A stretch of DNA of 64,000 nucleotides from Sphingomonas glacialis (GCF_006439055.1 NZ_RCZC01000003.1:1-64000); one strand, 5' to 3'; counted from the first letter of the stretch, positions 54,263 through 63,560 are shown. Numbers and translations: made by a program. Notes: generated by a model not told the origin, from the letters alone.

Positions 54263-54514
54263 ATGAGAAAAATCCTGTTGGCTGCGCTCGCGGCTGGAGC
54301 GGCATTGAGCGCAGTTGCCCCTGCAGAGGCGCGGCAGGGCTGCGGCGTCGGCGCACACCGTGGCCCTGCCGGCTATTGCCGGCCCAATCGCGGCGGGCCG
54401 ATCGTCGCACCAGGCGTGCGGATCGGCGTCTTTTACCCCGGCCGAGGCTATTGGGACGGTCGTCGCTATTATGGCCATCGCTATCGCTGGCATGGCGGCT
54501 GGCGCTACCGCTGA
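54263..54514 (+). CDS. Small exported GCG_CRPN-type protein
   Basis: An 83-residue exported protein. A signal peptide (KILLAALAAGAALSAVAPAEA) is followed by the motif GCGVGAHRGPAGYCRPN, which defines GCG_CRPN small proteins. The rest is a Gly/Tyr/Arg/His-rich tail (YYGHRYRWHGGWRYR). Function unknown; the His-rich tail might bind metal. It stands before the EF-hand gene. Confidence 0.78.
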   Translation: MRKILLAALAAGAALSAVAPAEARQGCGVGAHRGPAGYCRPNRGGPIVAPGVRIGVFYPGRGYWDGRRYYGHRYRWHGGWRYR

Positions 54515-54617
54515 GGTCCACGTTCCGCAGGGACAGCTGTGATCGGCTTCCCTGCGGTTCCCACTGGCCCCCTGGGTCAATGCGCGAAGGACATCCTCAC
54601 CCATAAAGGCGATCCGC

Positions 54618-55061
54618 ATGAAGAATATGTCGATGATGCTGCTGGGCCGGACCGCTTTTATGGTGGTGGCGCTGACACCGACGGCCGCTTGCGCACAACG
54701 CGTCGGTCAGGGAACTCCTGCGAAACAGGAAAACGCCGCGACGGAGGCGGGCGTGAGCTTGTCGACTTACCAAGCGCGACATGCGCGAAAGCTGCTGGCC
54801 GCCGATACCAACGGCGACGGCAACGTCAGCCGCGCGGAGTTCCTCGCTGCAAGCAAAGGCGGCAAAGCAGACCCGGCAAAGCGGTTCGCCAAGCTCGATG
54901 CCAATGGTGATGGTACGCTCGACAAGTCGGAGATCGACGCGACGCTGAGCCGACGCTTCAAGCGCCTGGATACGAACGGCGACGGTCTGCTCAGCGCCGA
55001 CGAGCGCGCTGCAGCGCATGCCCGCAAAGGCAAGGATGCAGGCGACGGATCGGAGTCCTGA
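54618..55061 (+). CDS. Exported EF-hand calcium-binding protein
   Basis: A 147-residue protein with a signal peptide ending PTAACA and three EF-hand loops: DTNGDGNVSRAE, DANGDGTLDKSE and DTNGDGLLSADE. All carry the expected acidic ligands. It probably binds calcium in the periplasm. It is 38 bases upstream of the ECF sigma gene on the same strand. An EF-hand protein next to an ECF sigma and a Metal_resist-type protein is a repeated neighbourhood in sphingomonads. Confidence 0.87.
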   Translation: MKNMSMMLLGRTAFMVVALTPTAACAQRVGQGTPAKQENAATEAGVSLSTYQARHARKLLAADTNGDGNVSRAEFLAASKGGKADPAKRFAKLDANGDGTLDKSEIDATLSRRFKRLDTNGDGLLSADERAAAHARKGKDAGDGSES

Positions 55062-55099
55062 TAATGGATCGACCGGGATGGACCTAAGGGCGCGCGCGC

Positions 55100-55657
55100 T
55101 TGAGCGATCAGGATCCGGACTCGAAGCTCATCGAGCGTGTCGGGCGCGGCGAACCCGCCGCCACGCGGGTGCTCGTGACCGCGAAGCTTCCGCGTATCCT
55201 GGGTCTTGCTACGCGTATGCTCCGCGATACGGCCGAAGCCGAGGACGTGGCGCAGGAAGCGTTCGTTCGGATTTGGCGAAACGCCGGCGCTTGGCAGCCT
55301 GGCCGGGCGCGGTTCGACACCTGGCTTCATATGGTCGTACTCAACCTGTGCCGCGACCGGCTCCGTCGACGCCGCGAGAGCGTGAGCGATGCCGCCCCGG
55401 AACCGCTCGACCCGACACCCGATGCCGAAGCTGGACTGATCGAGGCGGAACGCGAGCGTACGGTCGCGGATGCGATCACCGCACTGCCGGAGCGCCAGCG
55501 CGAGGCGATACTGCTGGTCCACTATCAGGATCTGTCGGGTGCAGATGCAGCTTGCGCGCTGGATATCAGCGTAGAGGCGCTGGAATCGTTATTGGCACGA
55601 GGGCGACGCACATTGCGTGCGCGGCTCGCTCAGGCGCAGGAGGCGACAGATGCGTGA
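55100..55657 (+). CDS. ECF-type RNA polymerase sigma factor
   Basis: A 185-residue ECF sigma factor. Region 2 is RILGLATRMLRDTAEAEDVAQEAFVRIWRN (named by its ends), with FDTWLHMVVLNLCRDRLRRR. Region 4 is ALPERQREAILLVHYQDLSG and SVEALESLLARGRRTLRARL. The start is a TTG at 55100 with CTAAGGG 9 bases upstream. No other start gives the full region 2. It overlaps the next gene by 8 bases, as sigma/anti-sigma pairs do. Confidence 0.9.
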   Translation: MSDQDPDSKLIERVGRGEPAATRVLVTAKLPRILGLATRMLRDTAEAEDVAQEAFVRIWRNAGAWQPGRARFDTWLHMVVLNLCRDRLRRRRESVSDAAPEPLDPTPDAEAGLIEAERERTVADAITALPERQREAILLVHYQDLSGADAACALDISVEALESLLARGRRTLRARLAQAQEATDA

Positions 55658-56051
55658 ACCATTGACCCTCGCACGTTTCCAGGAACTGGCGAACGTATAT
55701 GGCGGGGTGATCGCACGCTGGCCCGAAGAGCATCGTGATGCCGCCATGGCGATGGCGGTACAGCCCGCAGCGCGCGATGTCCTCGCAGACGCATCCGCGC
55801 TGGATGCGGAGCTCGATACGTGGCGGGTTTCGCCGGCTGCCCTCTCCTTGCGCGCACGAGTTATCGCTGACGCGCCGGTCCCAATCCGAAAGATTGCGGC
55901 CCGGGCAAAGCTATGGTGGTCAGGCGTGGGGATTGCGGCGGCGCTGGCAGGTGCGACGGCAGGAACCGCTGCGGTCGCATTTGTCGCACCGATCGATGCC
56001 CCAACGGACAGCGGCACGTCGTTCGGCGACGTTGCCGGACCGGGGAGCTGA
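55650..56051 (+). CDS. Probable anti-sigma-like membrane protein
   Basis: A 133-residue protein with a cytosolic N-terminus (LTLARFQELANVYGGVIARWP), one membrane span (about 90-112, GIAAALAGATAGTAAVAF) and a short periplasmic tail. Size, single span and 8-base overlap with the sigma gene suggest an anti-sigma factor. No ZAS motif is seen, so the assignment rests on context. Confidence 0.6.
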   Translation: MREPLTLARFQELANVYGGVIARWPEEHRDAAMAMAVQPAARDVLADASALDAELDTWRVSPAALSLRARVIADAPVPIRKIAARAKLWWSGVGIAAALAGATAGTAAVAFVAPIDAPTDSGTSFGDVAGPGS

Positions 56052-56054
56052 TCG

Positions 56055-56501
56055 ATGGGTAAGCTTCGTATCGCTCTTCTGGTCTCCGTCATCCTGAACC
56101 TGTTCCTGGCAGGAGCGCTGATGGCAGGTTTCATATCTCTGCGATCGGGCGACCGCATGATCAACGCTGGTTCGCTCCGGATAGCTGGTTCCGAACTGCC
56201 CGTGGCACAGCGGCGTCCGTTTCGGACCGCGCTGCGTCAGGCGCGCCGGGCGATGCGCCCGTCAATCATCGCGGGGCGCGCGGCGAGGACGGAGGCAGCA
56301 GCATTGCTGCGCCAGCCAGTGATCAATCAGGCGGCTGTCGTCGCTGCGCTCGACCGAGCGCGTGATGCCGACATGGTGGTTCGGGCGGCAGTCGAACGGC
56401 GTGCCGTCGGCTATGCAGCGACGCTGCCGCCAGACGATCGTGCCAAGTTGGCCGACGCGATGCAGCGCCGTTCGCAAAAGGCGCGCCCGGCAATCGACTG
56501 A
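56055..56501 (+). CDS. Periplasmic heavy-metal sensor (Metal_resist/CpxP-like)
   Basis: A 148-residue protein: one N-terminal membrane anchor (LRIALLVSVILNLFLAGALM), then a helical periplasmic part with PFRTALRQARRAMRPSIIAGR and ALDRARDADMVVRAAVERR, the Spy/CpxP-like heptad pattern of Metal_resist. It follows the anti-sigma gene by 3 bases. Together with the EF-hand gene it forms an envelope or metal stress unit run by the ECF sigma. Confidence 0.78.
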   Translation: MGKLRIALLVSVILNLFLAGALMAGFISLRSGDRMINAGSLRIAGSELPVAQRRPFRTALRQARRAMRPSIIAGRAARTEAAALLRQPVINQAAVVAALDRARDADMVVRAAVERRAVGYAATLPPDDRAKLADAMQRRSQKARPAID

Positions 56502-56764
56502 CCGCCGCGACGGAAATCGGAAGCAGCGCCGTTGAAGAGGCAGCGGATCACCACCGAGGTACGACACCCTCGACACGAACGCGCCCGCCGGAGCGCGGAA
56601 CGAAAGGCCCATTTTGCGGATCAGCAGGCAGGGCTCACACACTGCGACATCGCCCGGCATTCTGGATTGGATCACACCGGACAGCGCGTGGTAATCGCTC
56701 AGCCGGGCAATGATCATCTCGGGCAAAATCTGCCCGCTGGCACTGCGCGTGTTCAAGACTATCG

Positions 56765-56959
56765 TCATCGTATCGTCGGGAAACCCCACTTCATCGCCGA
56801 GACGACCCGCTGACCAGCTTCTTGGCGCACGACATATCCGGGCTTGCCCGGCGCCGCATAATCCTTCTCGACGACGATCTCGTTGCGGCAGTCCTCGCCT
56901 GCGGCGAAATAATCCTGATATTCAGCACGCGACGTGCGCAGGCGGTAGAGATTGCACAT
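56765..56959 (-). pseudogene. Truncated SRAP (YedK/HMCES) gene
   Basis: The frame begins MCNLYRLRTSRAEYQDYF, with the catalytic Cys2 that crosslinks to abasic DNA in SRAP proteins. It runs on to SAMKWGFPTIR and then stops after 64 residues, where the family has about 200-230. The active-site His/Glu part is missing, so it is a remnant. The sequence to 56502 holds no continuation in any frame that I could recognise. Confidence 0.65.
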
Positions 56960-56961
56960 CG

Positions 56962-57069
56962 TCAGTTCGTCCGCGTATCGATGACCTCGAACGGGCGCTT
57001 GACTCGCTCGTCGACGATCACCTGCATCACGGCGGCGACCCAGCGTTGACATGCATCGGCGTTTGCCAT
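56962..57069 (-). CDS. Short open frame before the SRAP fragment
   Basis: 35 codons starting MANADACQRWVAAVMQVIVD and ending KRPFEVIDTRTN two bases before the SRAP start. The sequence has protein character (amphipathic helix) and the spacing suggests coupling, but I know no family, and the reading frame continues upstream without a clear start. It may be the end of another decayed gene. Confidence 0.25.
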   Translation of the reverse strand: MANADACQRWVAAVMQVIVDERVKRPFEVIDTRTN

Positions 57070-57359
57070 GCGCTCGGTTTGCCGAAGTGCGAATGCCGTG
57101 TCGAGCCGGCAGCGGTCGGGCGCATCGGCGTAACATCTGCATTCAGGTCGCCCCGAAGACAGCAGAGATGCCGCGACCGGGGCGCCTCTCAATTGAGCGG
57201 CATTGTCCGCGTCGACTGTGGAATCGAGGTTACGGCCCACAAGGAATCACTAACCGCGCAAGTGGCTAAGCCGCCTTTGGGCCGCTCCGGCGGCAGGTCG
57301 GGAGTGCGTGATGTTTGCGTCGCGTTCTCGTTGGCGCAGCACCCAAGCCGAGCGCTAAA

Positions 57360-60300
57360 TCAGTAGCTCGCGGAGATCGACAGCTCGAACCGCCTTCCCC
57401 TTGGATCGCCATAGGTGCTGTAGCCAACGCCATCCGGATTAGCGATGATTGGCGGCTTGTGATCCGCGACGTTCACTATTCCAAGCGCGATTTCTCCGGT
57501 GCGCACGCCGTGAGCGCTGCGCGGCAGCGAGAAGTGCCACCGGAAATCCAGGTCGAAATACAGCTGCGCTGGAATCTTTGTTGCACCTTGATATGCAACG
57601 ACTTTCGGATTGCCGGCGGAAGCGTTGAAGTTGGAGTTCGCCACGTTATAGTTGCTGAAATATTGCCCGTTGAGCCCGATCGAAAGTGGGCCCCGCCGCC
57701 AGTCGACACCGACGTTGCCGCGCCATTCAAGGGGCCCATCGGCGTAACCCACGATATTGAAGGCTGGAAGATCGGGTGCCTTTTGCCGGCGCAAGGTCGG
57801 CTGCCAGGTCAATTTGGTATGCGTACCCAGGCTGCTGCTCGCTCCTATTGGCACCTGCCAGTCGAGCTGCACGTCGAGGGCCGTAACTGTCGTTCGCCCG
57901 CTATTGAAAGATCGCGTATCGATTTCGGTGATAGGGCCCGCCGTGAAACCAAGGGCGGCATCCTGGGTTGTCAACGGCGCTCTCAAAACGCGATCAGGAT
58001 ATCTGGCTTCGTTCGCCAGGAAATAGCCCAGATTTCCCGAATAAACCGTGGAAATCTCGTCCCACTTATCGATCCGCGTGAGATCGACGGACAAGCGCGG
58101 TCCCCCGCCATTTGGGTTGACGACGAGGCCGAACGAAACGCTGCGGGCGCGCTCGGGGCGAAGCGTTGGCGATCCTCCCGAAAGCAAGGCTACCGAGCCT
58201 TCACTACCGATCTGCCGATCGCCCCGTTTGACGTCGCTCAAGCCGACGTCAAAATTGGCCTGAAATTGAGCGTATCCGATCTGGTCGACCGTCGGCGGAA
58301 GCTGGCCGGTCGCCACGCTTCCACGCAGGATCAGCCAAGGCCACGGGAAGACGCGCAGCCCTGCCGTGAATACGGCGGCAGCGCGAGTGAACCTGAATGA
58401 CTCGGTGCTCGCAAGGTCAGACCCCGAGGCTCCCGTCGGCACCCGGGTCGTCTGCGAGTCGAATCGCGCGGCAAGCTGCACTTCCAGGCCACGCAACGGC
58501 ACCAGTCCTGAGTCCGAGGGAACAATTGGCGCGCGCACTTCAGCGTAAGCGTACCGGTCGAGTTGTGAAAACATCGGTGCCGGGGTCGATACCGAAATCG
58601 AGGCAAGCTGAAAACGGAGGTCTGAGGCGGGGACCTGCTCTTGCCAGACCCCTGCCAGACCGGTGAGGGTGAGCATGCCACCTGGCAATTGCAGGACTGG
58701 CCCCGAGACGCGGAGCGACCCTTCGGATCTCCGATCGGCACGGCGAATGCTTATGAGGGTGCTCTCCAGATATTGAGGGAGCGCGCGAAGAAAGCCGGCC
58801 GAATCGCCGAGCGGATCAAGGATGGGTTGTCCGCTTGGACCCAGCATCCCCGTACCGATCGCGCTGTAGAGATCACTGGTCACGCCCGTAGTGCTTGAAA
58901 GGAAATCCAGCCTAGTTTCAGCGTAGCTATAGTCGAGATTCGCCCGCCAACGATGGAAGAGCGGGACGATAAGCCCGGTCATCACCCGGAATTCGGAGAT
59001 ATTTGTGTGCGATGGCGGATCCATAGCCGGAACCGGATAGGTCAGGATAATCGGCTGGGTGAAGGGATTGCCCGGCGCGTCGGCATCGACAGCCACGATG
59101 CTTCCCGTGGTGCGACCCGTCACTTCGCTCGCGTCGCGAAGATAAAGCCCATCGACATAGCCTTCAATCCCTGCGCCAAACTGGTGCCGGACATTCAGAA
59201 ACGCCGAAGTCAGCGTCGGCTTTGTAAGCAGATCGGTTTGGGGGCTGCCCGGGTTCGCAGGGGATAGCGTCACGATCTGGCCGGCGCGGCGAAAGAGTTG
59301 ATCTGTGCGATCCACGGCGCCGCCGGAGACGCCTATCGGTAACGACGTGATCGGCGATCCAAGTGCTGCGCCGCCGAGCGTCGAATCGAGCGCAAGGTCG
59401 CCGCCTTGGCTAAAGACGTTGATGCCCTGACCAACCGGATATCGCGCGAGATAGGCGGCGGGCGAATTTGCGAGAGCCCGGAGCGCGGCTCGCTCCGCAA
59501 AGTCGCGATCCCCCGTATGGATCGGCCCCGACGCAGTCCGGCTTGCAAAAAGCATGACGTCGGTGCGGCCGCCATCCGGGGTGAAGCCGATGCGCGCCTC
59601 GGTCCGCAATCGCGCGGCATCGCCGCGTGCGGTGATCCCACCGACGACATTGATCTCCGCACCGCGATAGGCGCGACGGAGCACGACGTTGATAACGCCA
59701 CCAGTTGCACCTGGGCCGTAAATTCCGCCCGCGGTCGATGGCAACGTCTCGATGCGCTCGATCGCGCCCAGTGGGATGGCATTCAGATCGGGCTGTTGCA
59801 GGCCCTGGAACGCAGTTGGGATCGAGGGCATGCGACGCCCGTCGATCAAGACCAGCGTTTGCTGCGAACCGAGCCCCCGCAGGTCTATTTCGGACTGGTT
59901 CGATCCGGTGCGGGTGAAGGGATCTTGACTGGCCGAAAGGATCTGATCGTTCTGGGTCTCACGCGCGCGAAGGACTTCGTCTATTCCATCACGATGCGTC
60001 GTGGCCGCATCGCGCCGGCTCACCACCCGGTACGGTTGGATGTCGTTCTCGGTGCGCCTGATGTCGGCATTCTGCGTCAGTCGACCGATAACGAGAATAT
60101 CAGCAACGGCGCCCTCGTCGGCCACGTGTCCGCCGGCCGGTTGGGCGAACAACAGAATGACGCTTTCGGAGGTTCGCCTGTAACCGATTCCGGTACCGGC
60201 TAAGAGCTGTCGCAAAACATCGTCGACCGTCAGATGCCCGCGTATCGCAACGGTGGTTCGGTCGGCGAGAAGGCGTTCGTCGAAAATGAGGTCTAGCCGC

Positions 60301-60458
60301 TGCGTTCGCGCCAAATCGGACAATGCCGTCGACAGAGGGCCGGCCTTTATCCGAATATCGATTGGCGCCCCCTGCTGGGCAAAAGCCGGGGCAGCCGCCC
60401 AGAGCGAGCAGAATGTTGCGATTACGGCTCGCTTTGATAAACCCCTGCCTGTCCGCAT
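57360..60458 (-). CDS. TonB-dependent receptor with N-terminal STN signalling domain
   Basis: A 1032-residue receptor. The signal peptide ends APAFAQ. It is followed by an STN domain (IKAGPLSTALSDLARTQRLD; GHLTVDDVLRQLLAGTGIGY), which talks to a FecR-type anti-sigma factor. The plug has QTLVLIDGRRMPS and GAIERIETLPSTAGGIYGPGATGG, and the barrel ends FELSISASY. It is the last gene of a sigma-fecR-receptor set, so its ligand probably induces it. Ligand unknown; the family includes siderophore and glycan receptors. Confidence 0.92.
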   Translation of the reverse strand: MRTGRGLSKRAVIATFCSLWAAAPAFAQQGAPIDIRIKAGPLSTALSDLARTQRLDLIFDERLLADRTTVAIRGHLTVDDVLRQLLAGTGIGYRRTSESVILLFAQPAGGHVADEGAVADILVIGRLTQNADIRRTENDIQPYRVVSRRDAATTHRDGIDEVLRARETQNDQILSASQDPFTRTGSNQSEIDLRGLGSQQTLVLIDGRRMPSIPTAFQGLQQPDLNAIPLGAIERIETLPSTAGGIYGPGATGGVINVVLRRAYRGAEINVVGGITARGDAARLRTEARIGFTPDGGRTDVMLFASRTASGPIHTGDRDFAERAALRALANSPAAYLARYPVGQGINVFSQGGDLALDSTLGGAALGSPITSLPIGVSGGAVDRTDQLFRRAGQIVTLSPANPGSPQTDLLTKPTLTSAFLNVRHQFGAGIEGYVDGLYLRDASEVTGRTTGSIVAVDADAPGNPFTQPIILTYPVPAMDPPSHTNISEFRVMTGLIVPLFHRWRANLDYSYAETRLDFLSSTTGVTSDLYSAIGTGMLGPSGQPILDPLGDSAGFLRALPQYLESTLISIRRADRRSEGSLRVSGPVLQLPGGMLTLTGLAGVWQEQVPASDLRFQLASISVSTPAPMFSQLDRYAYAEVRAPIVPSDSGLVPLRGLEVQLAARFDSQTTRVPTGASGSDLASTESFRFTRAAAVFTAGLRVFPWPWLILRGSVATGQLPPTVDQIGYAQFQANFDVGLSDVKRGDRQIGSEGSVALLSGGSPTLRPERARSVSFGLVVNPNGGGPRLSVDLTRIDKWDEISTVYSGNLGYFLANEARYPDRVLRAPLTTQDAALGFTAGPITEIDTRSFNSGRTTVTALDVQLDWQVPIGASSSLGTHTKLTWQPTLRRQKAPDLPAFNIVGYADGPLEWRGNVGVDWRRGPLSIGLNGQYFSNYNVANSNFNASAGNPKVVAYQGATKIPAQLYFDLDFRWHFSLPRSAHGVRTGEIALGIVNVADHKPPIIANPDGVGYSTYGDPRGRRFELSISASY

Positions 60459-60513
60459 GGGACACCCCGTTGCGCGTCAACGCTTCCTACCATTTCGGAT
60501 GCGAATTGTCTGC

Positions 60514-61551
60514 TCAACGATGCGTCCGCTCGCTGGATACTATCTCGACCGCGCTAGCTGTCTCGACAATTCGGACAGGATAGATTTCCGCGATTGTGCG
60601 CGCGAAACGCCGCAGGTCGTTGGTATGGAATGACCCGCTGATGCGCATCATCGCCACCTTCGGATCGCGGATCAGCAACTTCTTACCTGCGGTGTAGCGA
60701 TTCAGCTCGAGAATTGCCTCGGCAAGCGGTGTGTTGTGAAACGAGACGAGCCCGTTCTGCCAGTCGGCGACGCCGGCGACATTCGCGGTCCCGACTTTGA
60801 CTTCGGAGTGGTTGGCAACGAGCTGCTGTCCTGGCGACAAATCGATCGCTTCTGTCTTGCCGGATAGCGGAGCAATGACGCGCACATGGCCGTCGACAAG
60901 GATGACGCGGGTGCTCTTGCTCGCTTCCTGGACCTCGAAACGGGTGCCGACTGCCGTCACGGTGAGGCCGTCGTTCTGTACAATGAACGGCCTTGCTGCA
61001 GCATGAGCGACCTCGAAATATGCCTGCCCGCGTTCGAGGATAACGCGGCGCTCTGACGGCGCGAACCGCACCGAGACGGCGGAGTTGGTATTGAGGGTCA
61101 CAACGCTTTTGTCGGCAAGCGTGAAGACGCGGCGATCTCCGGTCGCTGTCGCGAATTTCTGCACGGGCAAACCAACTTCGGAGCGTGAGGCGATCTGGCT
61201 TCCTGTCCGCTGAACCGAGCCGTGCCCCCAAAAAATGGCGCCGCACCCTATCGCCAAAGCGGCGACCGACGCCGCGGCCGCCGTGCGCCAGTCACGCCAC
61301 CAAGTTCGGCTCGGCGCTGGCTCGCGCAGCCCCGCGAGGTCGCTTCCATCCGCTTCGGCAACGCCTTCCCACAGACTGCACGCTCGCGCCCACGCCTCGC
61401 CATGTGCGGACTCGGCTTCGAGCCATTGCTGAAAGACCAGATCGTCCTCCGCGCTCTCGCCGATATCCTGGCGGACCAGCCAAAAGGCGGCCGCCTCGGA
61501 AGGCGACTGGGCGAGGACCTGTTCGAGCGTGATGACCACGCGCACCATCAT
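60514..61551 (-). CDS. fecR: FecR-family anti-sigma/transducer
   Basis: A 345-residue FecR protein. It has an N-terminal DUF4880 region (AAAFWLVRQDIGESAEDDLVFQQWLEAE, named by its ends), a single span at about 85-105 (AAAASVAALAIGCGAIFWG), the FecR domain (TATGDRRVFTLADKSVVTLN; ILERGQAYFEVAH; VTAVGTRFEV) and a DUF4974 tail (PLAEAILELNRYTAGKKLLI; GSFHTNDLRRFARTIAEI). The start overlaps the sigma stop (ATGA). It passes the receptor signal to the sigma factor. Confidence 0.92.
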   Translation of the reverse strand: MMVRVVITLEQVLAQSPSEAAAFWLVRQDIGESAEDDLVFQQWLEAESAHGEAWARACSLWEGVAEADGSDLAGLREPAPSRTWWRDWRTAAAASVAALAIGCGAIFWGHGSVQRTGSQIASRSEVGLPVQKFATATGDRRVFTLADKSVVTLNTNSAVSVRFAPSERRVILERGQAYFEVAHAAARPFIVQNDGLTVTAVGTRFEVQEASKSTRVILVDGHVRVIAPLSGKTEAIDLSPGQQLVANHSEVKVGTANVAGVADWQNGLVSFHNTPLAEAILELNRYTAGKKLLIRDPKVAMMRISGSFHTNDLRRFARTIAEIYPVRIVETASAVEIVSSERTHR

Positions 61552-62135
61552 TTGGCCTCCTGCGCAAAGGACAGCAGGCGGCGCGTCGCGCGCAGCATAT
61601 GCTTTTCAACTGCGCTCACCGAGATGCCCAATTTAATCGCGATATCGGCGTAGGGATGCCCGTCGAAGCGACGGAGCTCGAAGACAATTCGCGTTCGTTC
61701 CGGCAGCATGCCGAGCAGATCGACGGCAGCGCGCAGATCTTGGCGCGCCTCGACAATCCTGGACGCATCGATATCGAATTCTGCATGCCGCGCGCTGTCG
61801 AACGCGACATGATCTTCTGCATGCCGCACGACACGTCTGCGATGACGATCCCCGAGAACACTTGCCGCAGTCTGGAAAACGTATGCGCCGACATTGGCGA
61901 CCGGCTCTGCCGAGCGCCGGGCCGCTATCCGCACGAAAACCTCTTGGGCAAGGTCTTCAAGCTCATTTGGATCAGCATGTTTTCGCCTGAAATAGTGAAT
62001 AAGGGCTGCCCGAAACTGGAATGCCGCTCTCAGGAGGACTTCATCGCCATGATCTCCAAGCTGGTTCATCAGTGGAGGATGACTCATCGCACGAGCGGGG
62101 TCCAGTTGAGGGAAGGGGAACCGCCCGGACGGCAT
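61548..62135 (-). CDS. fecI: FecI-like ECF sigma factor
   Basis: A 195-residue ECF sigma. Region 2 has ALIHYFRRKHADPNELEDLAQEVFVRI (named by its ends), and region 4 has MLPERTRIVFELRRFDGHPYADIAIKLGI with SAVEKHMLRATRRLL. ATG 62135 is used; later ATGs at 62087 and 62069 would give a more usual N-terminus, and none has a strong ribosome site. It is first of the operon with fecR and the STN receptor. Confidence 0.9.
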   Translation of the reverse strand: MPSGRFPFPQLDPARAMSHPPLMNQLGDHGDEVLLRAAFQFRAALIHYFRRKHADPNELEDLAQEVFVRIAARRSAEPVANVGAYVFQTAASVLGDRHRRRVVRHAEDHVAFDSARHAEFDIDASRIVEARQDLRAAVDLLGMLPERTRIVFELRRFDGHPYADIAIKLGISVSAVEKHMLRATRRLLSFAQEAK

Positions 62136-62347
62136 CGATACTGGCGCCTATCCAGTATCTCTTGCTGGGGGAGACGCAGTGATTTTGCAGAACCACACCG
62201 ACCAGCGATATTTTTTTAACGTGAAATTCAGCGTGCGGCTTTGAGCCGAGAGTGCGTCCCTGCATTTGAAGACCGGATCGATCAGCGGCCAATCGGCCGA
62301 CGGTTGGAACGGCCGTAGAGATTACGACCTGTGATGGGGGTTCACTC

Positions 62348-63028
62348 ATGCTCGACTCGTCCGAAGGCGTTTTCACCGCGAACGATTTCCCCGAGACAGC
62401 GGCTGCCATCCCCGCCCTTCCACGATCCATCGGCGAGCCGGCGGATGACACTCGTAATCTGGCGTGGAACAGGCAAACCAACCTGTCTGGACCGCGCTCG
62501 AACAATTCCAAGCTGCCCGATTCATTTGGCGATTACCGTGTGCATCCTTGTGCGCGCACATTGACGTGCAAGGGTCATGCGGTCCCCATCGGCAGCCGGG
62601 CCTACGACCTCCTGATCGTGCTTTTAAGATCTCGCGGACGGCTGGTCACCAAGGAAGAGATCATGCGGGAGGTATGGCCCGCCACGTTCGTCGACGAGAG
62701 CAATCTTCGGTTCCAGATGGGCTGCTTGCGCAAAGCGCTCGGTTCGGAACGCGATCGGATCAAGACGATTCCGGGTCGTGGGTACCTTTTCGTTGAAGAA
62801 GAAGGCGGCTCAGGTTCGTCGACGGCAGGGGTCGCCGCGGTCATCTCGCGAGACATCGATCGGGGTTCGACCTACGATAGCATAATCCTGATCATCGAAC
62901 CCGACGATATGCGGCGCCAAGCGATCGCGGTTCTGCTTCAGGCCCTAAAGGTGAGTGTGAACAGCTTCACGACCCTCGATGAGGCGGCGGATTTTGCGAG
63001 GCGTCCAGCTCGTGGTCTACCTCACTAA
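62348..63028 (+). CDS. Winged-helix protein with truncated C-terminal receiver domain
   Basis: A 226-residue protein. Residues about 58-150 are an OmpR/ToxR-like winged helix (FGDYRVHPCARTLTCKGHAV; GSRAYDLLIVLLRSRGRLVT; NLRFQMGCLRKALGSERDRI). It is followed by a second domain starting IILIIEPDDMRRQAIAVLLQ and SFTTLDEAADFA, which looks like the first third of a receiver. It then ends early without the phospho-acceptor Asp. DNA-binding before receiver reverses the OmpR order. It might be cut by a frameshift after about residue 215. It is divergent from the fecI operon. Confidence 0.75.
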   Translation: MLDSSEGVFTANDFPETAAAIPALPRSIGEPADDTRNLAWNRQTNLSGPRSNNSKLPDSFGDYRVHPCARTLTCKGHAVPIGSRAYDLLIVLLRSRGRLVTKEEIMREVWPATFVDESNLRFQMGCLRKALGSERDRIKTIPGRGYLFVEEEGGSGSSTAGVAAVISRDIDRGSTYDSIILIIEPDDMRRQAIAVLLQALKVSVNSFTTLDEAADFARRPARGLPH

Positions 63029-63194
63029 TGGCGCATTGAAGCAAGGATCCTGGTTGCGCGGTCGAGTTCCAATGAGTCAATCTACCGCTTCACAATCAGG
63101 CGGTCGCATCTCGGCGCCATGGCGCGATCCGAGCTCGGGCGGCTTCAGCGCGAGATAGACGCCCGTCAATGCTCAGCCTGCCATTGCGAGGGGG

Positions 63195-63560
63195 CTAGTC
63201 CGCAAAGCGAACGGTTCTGTGCCCGAAGAGAACCGAATCAACCGAGTATGCCCCTGGCCCTATTAGGGTCAGAGCGATCATGCTCAGCACGAAGGCTCCG
63301 GAGCAGGGAAGCGGATAGACTGGCACTGTCGCCGCCACAGCCGCGCCGACGAGTGCACACGCGCCCGTGATCAGGCGGGTCGGGAACCCAGCAAGCAATC
63401 CCAGAGACGTAACGTAAGCGAGTGCGTTCACTCTGGGATCGTAGAACTGCATCTGCCCACCAGCTCCAGCGATCCACACCGACGCCGAGAGGCGGAATAG
63501 GACGAGCGCCCATCCTGCGGGACCCGCGGGGAATGCGAAAAATATATGCTTCATGAGCAT
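63195..63560 (-). CDS. DoxX-like small membrane protein
   Basis: A 121-residue protein with four membrane spans (GWALVLFRLSASVWIAGAG; ALAYVTSLGLLAGFPTRLIT; ACALVGAAVAATVPVYPLP; AFVLSMIALTLIGPGAYSVD), with the RLxxxxWxxxG start and GPGAYSVD end of DoxX-type proteins. Function of this group is unclear (redox-linked in some). It stands alone on its strand. Confidence 0.7.
   Translation of the reverse strand: MLMKHIFFAFPAGPAGWALVLFRLSASVWIAGAGGQMQFYDPRVNALAYVTSLGLLAGFPTRLITGACALVGAAVAATVPVYPLPCSGAFVLSMIALTLIGPGAYSVDSVLFGHRTVRFAD

Noticed and set aside
56262..56789. A 175-codon minus-strand frame continuing beyond the SRAP fragment
   Set aside because: Half of it is opposite the Metal_resist gene, and the rest does not match the missing SRAP part.
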